Part shown: positions 1 to 5,060 of the stretch, one piece after another
Layout: each line of letters begins with the position of its first letter
How positions within the stretch are numbered: the stretch's first letter is position 1
Origin: Actinomycetes bacterium
GTDB taxonomy: Bacteria > Actinomycetota > Actinomycetes > Actinomycetales > Dermatophilaceae
Assembly (NCBI GenBank): GCA_023389095.1
Contig: JAEWFB010000407.1
Location: forward strand, 1-5,310
Direction: 5' to 3'
Length of the DNA: 5,310 bases
The notes under the pieces: model-generated
What the model was told of the DNA's origin: nothing
The model's database searches: none
The model's input: only the letters and a program-made list of their open reading frames with translations
Translations under genes and position numbers: made by a program

Positions 1-533
1 TGCTCGCGCTGCCCGGCGGCGCGTACGTCTACCAGGGCGAGGAGCTCGGCCTGCCCGACTCCACCGACATGCCTGCCGAGTTCCGCCAGGACCCGACGTT
101 CGCCCGGACGAACGGCGCCGAGACCGGGCGCGACGGCTGCCGCGTGCCGATCCCGTGGGTCGCGGACGCCCCGAGCCTGGGCTTCGGCCCGTCCGACGCG
201 ACGTGGCTGCCACAGCCGGCCGTCTACTCCGAGTACGCCGTCGACCGCCAGACCGGCGTGCCCGGCTCGACGCTCGAGCTCTACCGCTCGCTGCTCGCCG
301 CGCGTCGACGCCTGTCGCTCGGCACCGGCTCGCTGACGTGGGTCGAGGGCTACGGCCAGGACGTCGTCGCGCTGACCAACGGCGCCGAGGGTCGCGAGCG
401 CGTCCTCGTCGTGGCCAACCTCGGCACCGAGCCGGTCGAGCTGCCGGAGGGCGTCGACGTGCTCGTCACGTCGGGTCCGCTCGAGGGTGGTCTCGTGCCG
501 ACCGACACCACGGTCTGGGCCCTCTGGGCCTGA
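1..533 (+). CDS. GH13 family alpha-glucosidase (C-terminal part; 5' end outside window)
   Basis: The frame is open from the left edge (first full codon at position 3) and gives 176 residues to the TGA at 531-533. It begins LALPGGAYVYQGEELGLPD, matching the late conserved stretch of GH13 (alpha-amylase clan) enzymes, where a G-x-P-x-x-Y-x-G-E-E-type segment follows the last catalytic Asp. About 25 residues later comes RDGCRVPIPW, the actinobacterial counterpart of the ARTPMQW-type segment of oligo-1,6-glucosidases and alpha-glucosidases. The rest, ending in TTVWALWA, fits the beta-sandwich domain C that closes these proteins. The family hydrolyses terminal alpha-glucosidic bonds of maltose, isomaltose or trehalose-like sugars, usually in the cytoplasm. 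The catalytic nucleophile and acid/base lie upstream of the window, so activity and exact substrate cannot be judged. Family is confident; alpha-glucosidase versus a neighbouring GH13 subfamily is inference. Confidence 0.9.
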   Translation, partial: LALPGGAYVYQGEELGLPDSTDMPAEFRQDPTFARTNGAETGRDGCRVPIPWVADAPSLGFGPSDATWLPQPAVYSEYAVDRQTGVPGSTLELYRSLLAARRRLSLGTGSLTWVEGYGQDVVALTNGAEGRERVLVVANLGTEPVELPEGVDVLVTSGPLEGGLVPTDTTVWALWA

Positions 534-547
534 GCCCACGACGCACG

Positions 548-580
548 CGAGGGCGCTCCCGGTCACCGGGGGCGCCCTCG
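548..580 (+). terminator. GC-rich hairpin, likely terminator of the GH13 gene
   Basis: Positions 548-562 pair with 566-580 in a continuous 15-bp stem (one G-U pair at 557/571) closed by the 3-nt loop TCA. It lies 14 bp after the GH13 stop codon. An alternative outer pairing of CACGCGA (544-550) with TCGCGTG (581-587) could add to it. No T-tract follows, which is common for hairpin terminators of high-GC actinobacteria. The hairpin is nearly symmetric, but there is no convergent gene on its right. Confidence 0.75.
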
Positions 581-597
581 TCGCGTGAGGGGCAGTC

Positions 598-628
598 GGT
601 GACGGGGGCCGTGGCGAGCGCCTAGTCT
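598..628 (+). promoter_or_regulatory. Putative leaderless promoter of the phosphodiesterase gene
   Basis: The hexamer TAGTCT (623-628) fits the actinobacterial -10 pattern TANNNT and ends 6 nt before the ATG at 635, so transcription would start at or next to the A of the start codon. No Shine-Dalgarno-like purine run precedes the ATG. A weak -35 candidate, GGTGAC (598-603), lies 19 bp upstream of the hexamer. The -10 placement is seen in the sequence; leaderless transcription is inferred. Confidence 0.5.
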
Positions 629-634
629 CGCGGC

Positions 635-1435
635 ATGACCGTGCCGGCACCGCGTCCCCGCCCCTACCTCGCCCGGACGCCGGTGGCCCTCGCGCACCGC
701 GGCGGCGCGCTCTACCGGCCCAACGTCGGCCTCGAGAACACGATGAGGGCGTTCGGCAACGCCGTGGACCTCGGCTACACCCACCTCGAGACCGACGTCC
801 ACCTCACGAAGGACGGCCGGCTCGTCGCCTTCCACGACACGCGGCTCGACCGCGTCACCGACCGGGCCGGGCTGATCCACGACCTGTCGTGGGACGAGGT
901 CCGCGCCGCCACCCTCGGCGAGGGCGAGCACGTGCCACTGCTCTCCGAGGTGCTCGACGCGTGGCCCGAGGTCAACCTCAACATCGACCTCAAGGCGCCC
1001 GGCACCGCTCCCGTCCTGTGGCAGCTCATCGAGAAGCGGGGCCTGCACGAGCGGGTGTGCGTGGGGTCGTTCTCGCAGCGCAACATCGTCCAGTTCCGAC
1101 GCCTCGCGCGCGGACGCGTCACGACCGCGGCGGCCCCCGTCGGCGCGGCCGTCACCCGGTACGGGCCGCGGTGGCTCGCCCGGTGGCTGCACTCCCCCGC
1201 CGAGGTCTTCCAGGTGCCGGCCTCGTTCCCGGTTCGCGGGCGGGTCGTCGAGGTGGTGACGCCGGGCTTCGTCGCCGCGGCGCACGCCGCCGGCAAGCAG
1301 GTGCACGTGTGGACCATCGACGACCCCGAGCAGATGCACCGGCTGCTCGACCTCGGCGTCGACGGCCTCGTCAGCGACCGCATCGACCTGCTCAAGCAGG
1401 TGCTCGTCCAGCGGGGCACGTGGACGGGACGCTGA
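635..1435 (+). CDS. Glycerophosphodiester phosphodiesterase (GDPD family)
   Basis: A 266-aa protein spanning one TIM-barrel GDPD domain. It would hydrolyse glycerophosphodiesters from phospholipid headgroups to glycerol-3-phosphate and an alcohol. Visible family signatures are AHRGG (His21, Arg22), LENT (Glu34, Asn35), ETDVHLTKDG (Glu52 and Asp54, metal ligands), FHD (His67, Asp68), NIDLK (Asp118, Lys120), VWTIDD (Trp226) and the closing GVDGLVSDR (residues 241-249). His21 and His67 match the general acid/base pair of the family. There is no signal peptide or membrane segment, so a cytoplasmic enzyme is expected, unlike secreted GlpQ. The length is normal for compact single-domain members. 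ATG 635 is chosen because a TANNNT hexamer sits 6 nt upstream and the domain begins soon after. The TGA stop is the first three bases of a 17-bp tandem repeat array. The exact glycerophosphodiester used is unknown. Confidence 0.93.
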   Translation: MTVPAPRPRPYLARTPVALAHRGGALYRPNVGLENTMRAFGNAVDLGYTHLETDVHLTKDGRLVAFHDTRLDRVTDRAGLIHDLSWDEVRAATLGEGEHVPLLSEVLDAWPEVNLNIDLKAPGTAPVLWQLIEKRGLHERVCVGSFSQRNIVQFRRLARGRVTTAAAPVGAAVTRYGPRWLARWLHSPAEVFQVPASFPVRGRVVEVVTPGFVAAAHAAGKQVHVWTIDDPEQMHRLLDLGVDGLVSDRIDLLKQVLVQRGTWTGR

Positions 1436-1527
1436 CGCGTCGGGCGGCGTGACGCGTCGGGCGGCGTGACGCGTCGGGCGGCGTGACGCGTCGGGCGGCA
1501 TGACGCGTCGGGCGGCATGACGCGTCA
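1433..1527. repeat. 17-bp tandem repeat array with palindromic cores between convergent stop codons
   Basis: Five full units start at 1433, 1450, 1467, 1484 and 1501, followed by a 10-bp partial unit at 1518-1527. The unit is TGACGCGTCGGGCGGCG; the last base is G in units 1-3 and A in units 4-5. Every unit contains the self-complementary octamer GACGCGTC, and the terminal partial unit TGACGCGTCA is a perfect 10-bp palindrome. The first TGA is the stop codon of the plus-strand phosphodiesterase gene; the last three bases, TCA, are the stop codon of the minus-strand gene. Neighbouring octamers can pair as 8-9 bp stems with about 9-nt loops on either strand, so a bidirectional terminator is plausible. 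A protein-binding array is the alternative. The repeat is certain; the role is inferred. Confidence 0.97.
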
Positions 1528-2184
1528 GCGCACGAGGACGTGCCCGCGGGCCGTCGACAGACGCGTCCAGCGTCCGTTCGTCGACACCGACGCCTCGGCT
1601 CCGGGTGCCGTGAAACCGAGCACGTGCGCACCGAAGGCGAGACCGGCCGAGATCGGTGGCACCGTGCCGGTCATGGCGCCCCACACCCGACGCCGCAGCG
1701 CCGTGACCGCGTGACCGCCGGCGCCGTCGGGCGTGCCTTCTGCGATCTGTGAGATGCCCTCTCGTGCAACGGAGTCGACGGCCTCGCTGGGCAACCGGCC
1801 CACCGGCTCCCAGCCGTCTCGTGGCGGGGTGAGGCCGCTCCACGACGCCCGCACGGTTGTCGGCGGGACGGCGAGGACGCTCGAGGCGACCGACGCCTCG
1901 CGCCGGGCCAGGCGGTCGGTGAGCGAGGCGAACGCCACCGTCGCATCGAGGCCCGCATCCGTGGCGTCGGCCCGGACGGGCACGATGCGCAGGCCCAGGA
2001 CCGTGCCCTCGCCGAGCAGGCCCGTGCCCTCGAGCACGGCGACGGTGACGAGCGCGACCCCACCGACGACCTGGAGCCGGACGGCCCCGTCGGGGTTGGC
2101 GCGCCGGGCGCGGCCGAGGAACGTCTCGAGGTCGGTGAGGGCGCGGGGGTCGCCGAAGTCGATGTGCCGGGTGGAGGTGCTCAT
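1525..2184 (-). CDS. Protein of unknown function, coupled to thioesterase gene
   Basis: A 219-aa protein I do not recognise as a named family. The N-terminal part (residues 1-70) looks beta-rich, with hydrophobic strands at about 34-51 and 61-70. The middle (75-100) resembles an amphipathic helix rich in Ala, Arg and Asp. The C-terminal half holds a WGAMTGTVPPISAG segment (168-181) and ends GRWTRLSTARGHVLVR, both of which look conserved-protein-like. There is no signal peptide, clear transmembrane helix or cysteine motif, so a soluble cytoplasmic protein is likely. It starts 10 bp after the thioesterase stop on the same strand, with GGAGGTGA (2202-2195) overlapping that stop codon, so it is probably co-transcribed and translationally coupled. 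Typical codon use and in-frame coding up to the repeat array support a real gene. Its stop codon is inside the last repeat unit. Confidence 0.8.
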   Translation of the reverse strand: MSTSTRHIDFGDPRALTDLETFLGRARRANPDGAVRLQVVGGVALVTVAVLEGTGLLGEGTVLGLRIVPVRADATDAGLDATVAFASLTDRLARREASVASSVLAVPPTTVRASWSGLTPPRDGWEPVGRLPSEAVDSVAREGISQIAEGTPDGAGGHAVTALRRRVWGAMTGTVPPISAGLAFGAHVLGFTAPGAEASVSTNGRWTRLSTARGHVLVR

Positions 2185-2194
2185 GGGCGCCGGG

Positions 2195-2202
2195 TCACCT
2201 CC
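2195..2202 (-). promoter_or_regulatory. Shine-Dalgarno overlapping the thioesterase stop codon
   Basis: On the minus strand GGAGGTGA (2202 to 2195) is strongly complementary to the 16S rRNA 3' end. Its last three bases are the TGA stop of the upstream thioesterase gene. It lies 10 nt before the ATG at 2184 (13 nt measured from GGAGG, somewhat long). The overlap suggests the ribosome ending the thioesterase gene re-initiates on the next one. Confidence 0.7.
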
Positions 2203-2710
2203 GACGGCGGAACGGGGCCGGCCCGCCGCGGTGGACCTGCAGCGCGGCGCGCTCCTCGGGCCGCATCCGGCGGGGCGACGCGGACGCGAAGTCGTAGAGG
2301 GCCAGCTCGGTCTCGGCCACCGCGTAGACGACCTCGGCTCCCCGGGTCTCGGTGCCCTCCGGCTCGACGCCCTCGGGGTCGGTCACGATGTAGGCGACGT
2401 CGAACCCGGCGCCACCCACGCGCGAGACCCACAGCCGGATCTCGACCGGCGCGTGCCGGAACCCGAGCGGCCGGCGGTACTCGATCTCGTGGCGGGCCAC
2501 GAGCACGCCCTCGTCGAGCAGCGACTTGTCGCCGGCACCGCTGGCGTCGAACCAGTCGCGGAAGGCGATGACGCGGGCGTCCTCGAGCAGGCGCAGGAAC
2601 TGGACGTTGTTGATGTGGGCGTAGGCGTCCATGTCGGACCAGCGCAGCGCCACGTGCGCCGCGTAGGGGGTGTGCGCGTCGGTCGTCGCCTCGCTCGTCG
2701 CGTCGGTCAT
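2195..2710 (-). CDS. Hot-dog-fold thioesterase, 4HBT/YbgC-like
   Basis: A 171-aa protein of the single hot-dog-domain 4-hydroxybenzoyl-CoA thioesterase-like superfamily, which hydrolyses acyl-CoA or related thioesters in the cytoplasm. The N-terminal signature RWSDMDAYAHINN (residues 24-36) matches the R-x-x-D-x-D-x-x-x-H-x-N-N motif, with Asp26/Asp28 and His32 in the active-site loop. It is followed by the long hot-dog helix (QFLRLLEDARVIAFRDWF) and strands around HEIEYRRPLG (74-83) and VEIRLWVSRVG (89-99). The C-terminal tail is basic (PFRRRR). ATG 2710 (MTDATSEATT) is preferred, with GAGG 9 nt upstream. ATG 2719 would add three residues but has GAGG directly abutting it. The frame stays open upstream to 2806, but that extension is not thioesterase-like and overlaps the divergent promoter. 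It is first gene of an operon with the 219-aa protein. Substrate unknown. Confidence 0.9.
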   Translation of the reverse strand: MTDATSEATTDAHTPYAAHVALRWSDMDAYAHINNVQFLRLLEDARVIAFRDWFDASGAGDKSLLDEGVLVARHEIEYRRPLGFRHAPVEIRLWVSRVGGAGFDVAYIVTDPEGVEPEGTETRGAEVVYAVAETELALYDFASASPRRMRPEERAALQVHRGGPAPFRRRR

Positions 2711-2820
2711 GCTGCCCATCCTCGCAGCCCGTCCACATCCCCCGCGCGGGTGCCCACGCGCGTCCACAAGGGCGGCACGGGATGGTGGCCGCGTCGGCGG
2801 TGGCACGTAGGTTGGGGCCC
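2711..2820. promoter_or_regulatory. Divergent promoter region, thioesterase operon / helicase
   Basis: This 110-bp gap separates two divergently transcribed genes. It contains two direct GTCCACA heptamers (2731-2737 and 2762-2768, 31 bp start to start) and the perfect 10-bp palindrome CCCGCGCGGG (2741-2750) between them. On the minus strand GAGGAT (2723-2718) sits 7 nt before ATG 2710 and could serve as a -10 element, or its GAGG as a ribosome binding site. On the plus strand the helicase -10 candidate is listed separately. Any regulator binding the repeats could affect both directions. Confidence 0.5.
2808..2813 (+). promoter_or_regulatory. Putative -10 element, leaderless helicase transcript
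   Basis: TAGGTT fits TANNNT and ends 7 nt before ATG 2821. No Shine-Dalgarno sequence lies in the usual window (the run GGGG at 2814-2817 is part of the spacer). This placement supports 2821 as the helicase start rather than the in-frame ATG at 2782, which lies upstream of the hexamer. No clear -35 is seen. Confidence 0.5.
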
Positions 2821-4995
2821 ATGTCCAGCATGCCCGCGACCCCTGCCGCCGAGCCCGCGACCCACCCGACCGGCACCTCCGACGCGCCGGTGGCCGACGG
2901 GTTGCGGGCCCGGGCCACCGAGGCCCTGCGGCGGCTCGTGGGACGCCCCGACGCCGACTTCCGCGACGGGCAGCTCGAGGCCATCGCCGAGCTCGTCGAG
3001 GGGCGTCGTCGGGTGCTCGTCGTCCAGCGCACCGGGTGGGGCAAGTCGGCGGTGTACTTCGTCGCCACCGCCCTGCGCCGCGCCGAGGGAGCCGGCCCCA
3101 CCGTCATCGTCAGCCCGCTGCTGGCGCTGATGCGCGACCAGATCGGCGCCGCCCAGCGCGCCGGGATCCGGGCCGTCACCCTCAACTCGACGAACGCCGA
3201 CGAGTGGGGCGAGGTGTCGGGGGCGCTGGCCCGCGGCGAGGTGGACGTGCTGCTCGTCAGCCCCGAAAGGCTCAACAACCCGCGCTTCCGCGACGAGCAG
3301 CTGCCGCACCTCGCTCGCACGTGCGGGCTCCTCGTCGTCGACGAGGCGCACTGCGTCAGCGACTGGGGCCACGACTTCCGGCCCGATTACCGCCGCATCC
3401 GCGACCTGCTGACGACGCTGCCCGAGCACACCCCCGTGCTCGCCACGACCGCCACGGCCAACGCCCGCGTCGTCACCGACGTCGTCGAGCAGCTCGGCGC
3501 GGGCGGCCGCGACGTGCTGACGCTGCGCGGGCCGCTCGCCCGCGCCTCGTTGCGCCTCGGCGTCCTGCCGCTCGCCGCCCCCGAGCAGCGCCTCGCCTGG
3601 CTCATCGCGCACCTCGGCGAGCTGCCCGGCTCCGGCATCGTCTACGCGCTCACCGTGGCCGCGGCCGAGGACGTCGCCGCCGCGCTGCGCGAGGCGGGCC
3701 ACGAGGTCGCCGCCTACACCGGGCGCACCGAGCCGGCCGAGCGCATCCGGCTCGAGGAGGCGCTGCGCGACAACTCCGTCAAGGCGCTCGTGGCCACCTC
3801 GGCCCTCGGCATGGGCTTCGACAAGCCCGACCTCGGCTTCGTCCTGCACCTCGGCGCCCCGTCCTCCCCCGTCGCCTACTACCAGCAGGTCGGCCGTGCG
3901 GGTCGTGCCACCGAGCGCGCCGACGTCCTGCTCATGCCCGGCCCCGAGGACAAGGACATCTGGCGCTACTTCGCCTCGGCGTCGATGCCCCGCCAGGACC
4001 AGGCCGACGCCGTGCTGCGGGCGCTGGCCGAGTCGGCCAAGCCGCTGTCCACCGTCGCCCTCGAGGCCATCGTCGACGTCCGGCGCACCCGGCTCGAGCT
4101 GCTCCTCAAGGTTCTCGACGTCGACGGCGCCGTGCAGCGCGTCCCGGGCGGCTGGACCGCCACCGGCGAGCCGTGGACCTACGACGAGGAGCGCTACGGC
4201 CGGGTCACCGGGGCCCGCGAGCGCGAGCAGCAGCTCATGGTCGACTACGAGCGCACCGACGGCTGCCGCATGGCCTTCCTGCAGACCTGCCTCGACGACG
4301 ACACCGCAGAGCCGTGCGGGCGCTGCGTTGGCTGCGTCGGGCCGTGGTTCGACGCGACGATCCCCGAGGCCGCGGTCAACACCGCGCGCACCCGGCTCGA
4401 CCGACCCGGTGTCGCCCTCGAACCGCGGGCGCAGTGGCCCTCCGGCATGGACCGCCTCGGGGTGCCCCTGCGCGGCCGGATCGCGGCCGACGTCGCGATG
4501 TCCGAGGGGCGGGCCGTCGCCCGGCTCAGCGACCTCGGGTGGGGCCAGCGCCTGCGCGAGCTGCTCCGCGGCGAGGACCGCGAGCTGCCGCCGGAGGTGC
4601 TGGGCGCCATCGTCGACGTGCTCAGGTCGTGGGGCTGGAGCCGGCGCCCCGTCGCCGTCGTCTCGGTGCCCTCGCGGCGCAAACCGCGGCTCGTCGACTC
4701 GCTCGCCACCGGCATCAGCGAGCTGGGTCGCCTGCCCTACCTCGGCTCGCTCGACCTCGCCGAGGGCGGGCCTGTCGGCGACCCCGGCGGCAACAGCGCC
4801 TTCCGCCTCGCCAACGTGTGGGGGCGGCTCGTCGTCGGCCCAGAGCTCGCGGCTCGCCTCGGCGGAGCTCCCGGCCCGGTGCTGCTCGTCGACGACGTCG
4901 CCGACTCCCGGTGGACGCTCACCGTGTGCGCAGGACTTCTCCGTGAGGCGGGCGCCCCCGAGGTCCTGCCCCTGACGCTCGCCCTCGAGGCGTGA
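2821..4995 (+). CDS. rqlH: RecQ-like ATP-dependent DNA helicase with PRTase-like C-terminus (RqlH type)
   Basis: A 724-aa superfamily 2 helicase, expected to move 3'-to-5' on DNA and unwind tailed duplexes using ATP. Motifs in order: motif 0 FRDGQ (47-51), Walker A QRTGWGKS (69-76), SPLLALMRDQ (98-107), SPERLNNPRF (147-156), DEAHCVSDWGHDFRPDY (174-190), ATTATAN (208-214), ATSALGMGFDKPD (325-337) and QQVGRAGR (355-362). A zinc module follows with Cys482, 499, 502 and 505, the same C-x16-C-x2-C-x2-C spacing as E. coli RecQ; Cys490 is extra. No HRDC domain is visible. Instead residues about 545-722 form a phosphoribosyltransferase-like domain with NSAFRLANVWGRL (658-670) and the loop VLLVDDVADSRWT (687-699). 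This is the order described for mycobacterial RqlH. ATG 2821 is chosen from the -10 element just upstream; ATG 2782 and ATG 2830 are alternatives. The first 25 residues are Ala/Pro/Thr-rich and probably disordered. It probably acts in DNA repair. Confidence 0.92.
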   Translation: MSSMPATPAAEPATHPTGTSDAPVADGLRARATEALRRLVGRPDADFRDGQLEAIAELVEGRRRVLVVQRTGWGKSAVYFVATALRRAEGAGPTVIVSPLLALMRDQIGAAQRAGIRAVTLNSTNADEWGEVSGALARGEVDVLLVSPERLNNPRFRDEQLPHLARTCGLLVVDEAHCVSDWGHDFRPDYRRIRDLLTTLPEHTPVLATTATANARVVTDVVEQLGAGGRDVLTLRGPLARASLRLGVLPLAAPEQRLAWLIAHLGELPGSGIVYALTVAAAEDVAAALREAGHEVAAYTGRTEPAERIRLEEALRDNSVKALVATSALGMGFDKPDLGFVLHLGAPSSPVAYYQQVGRAGRATERADVLLMPGPEDKDIWRYFASASMPRQDQADAVLRALAESAKPLSTVALEAIVDVRRTRLELLLKVLDVDGAVQRVPGGWTATGEPWTYDEERYGRVTGAREREQQLMVDYERTDGCRMAFLQTCLDDDTAEPCGRCVGCVGPWFDATIPEAAVNTARTRLDRPGVALEPRAQWPSGMDRLGVPLRGRIAADVAMSEGRAVARLSDLGWGQRLRELLRGEDRELPPEVLGAIVDVLRSWGWSRRPVAVVSVPSRRKPRLVDSLATGISELGRLPYLGSLDLAEGGPVGDPGGNSAFRLANVWGRLVVGPELAARLGGAPGPVLLVDDVADSRWTLTVCAGLLREAGAPEVLPLTLALEA

Positions 4996-5013
4996 CCTCC
5001 AGGCGTGACCTCG
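4983..5013. repeat. 13-bp tandem duplication across the helicase stop codon
   Basis: CCTCGAGGCGTGA (4983-4995) is followed directly by CCTCCAGGCGTGA (4996-5008), with one mismatch, and then by CCTCG (5009-5013). That is about 2.4 copies. The first copy encodes the last codons and the TGA stop of the helicase gene; the second copy repeats that TGA out of frame. Each copy contains AGG-CGTGA-CCT, a very short potential hairpin too weak to count as a terminator. Confidence 0.85.
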
Positions 5014-5048
5014 CACCCACGGCGGCGACGGGCCCGCCCGCGGCTGGG

Positions 5049-5054
5049 TAGGGT
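5049..5054 (+). promoter_or_regulatory. Putative -10 element, leaderless tesB transcript
   Basis: TAGGGT fits TANNNT and ends 6 nt before the GTG at 5061, again without a Shine-Dalgarno sequence between. It implies that the thioesterase gene has its own transcript despite lying only 65 bp after the helicase gene. The rest of the gap is GC-rich (GGGCCC and CCGCGG palindromes) with no convincing terminator or -35. Confidence 0.5.
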
Positions 5055-5060
5055 CGGCTC

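Noticed and set aside
1433..1527. Open minus-strand frames translating the array into a 17-residue peptide repeat
   Set aside because: A 17-bp period without minus-strand stops gives such a peptide automatically. No start signal or domain supports it.
1433..1527. CRISPR array
   Set aside because: Units are directly adjacent with a 17-bp period and no unique spacers; no cas genes nearby.
563..1843. 426-codon minus-strand frame across the phosphodiesterase gene and repeat array
   Set aside because: Antisense to a clear GDPD gene, running through the tandem repeat as repeated Thr-Arg-His-Ala-Ala-Arg-Arg-type peptide; composition artefact.
2720..2806. N-terminal extension of the 4HBT thioesterase to the ATG at 2806
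   Set aside because: The extra residues are Pro/Arg/Gly-rich, unlike the family, and would cover the whole divergent promoter; the starts at 2710/2719 fit better.
2782..2820. Upstream ATG for the helicase at 2782
   Set aside because: It lies upstream of the TAGGTT -10 candidate, adds only a nonconserved 13-residue stretch, and has no ribosome binding site.
1733..3130. 465-codon plus-strand frame opposite the thioesterase operon
   Set aside because: Antisense to the thioesterase and its partner and overlapping the helicase start in another frame; Arg/Pro/Ser-rich product with no domain.
2707..5016. 769-codon open frame on the minus strand opposite the helicase
   Set aside because: It is the antisense shadow of a GC-rich gene with all helicase motifs on the plus strand. 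Its product is low-complexity Gly/Arg/Asp/Val-rich with no recognisable domain.
5014..5048. Terminator between the helicase and tesB genes
   Set aside because: GGGCCC, CCGCGG and a CGGGC/GCCCG pairing are present, but loops are too small and stems too short to call a terminator.
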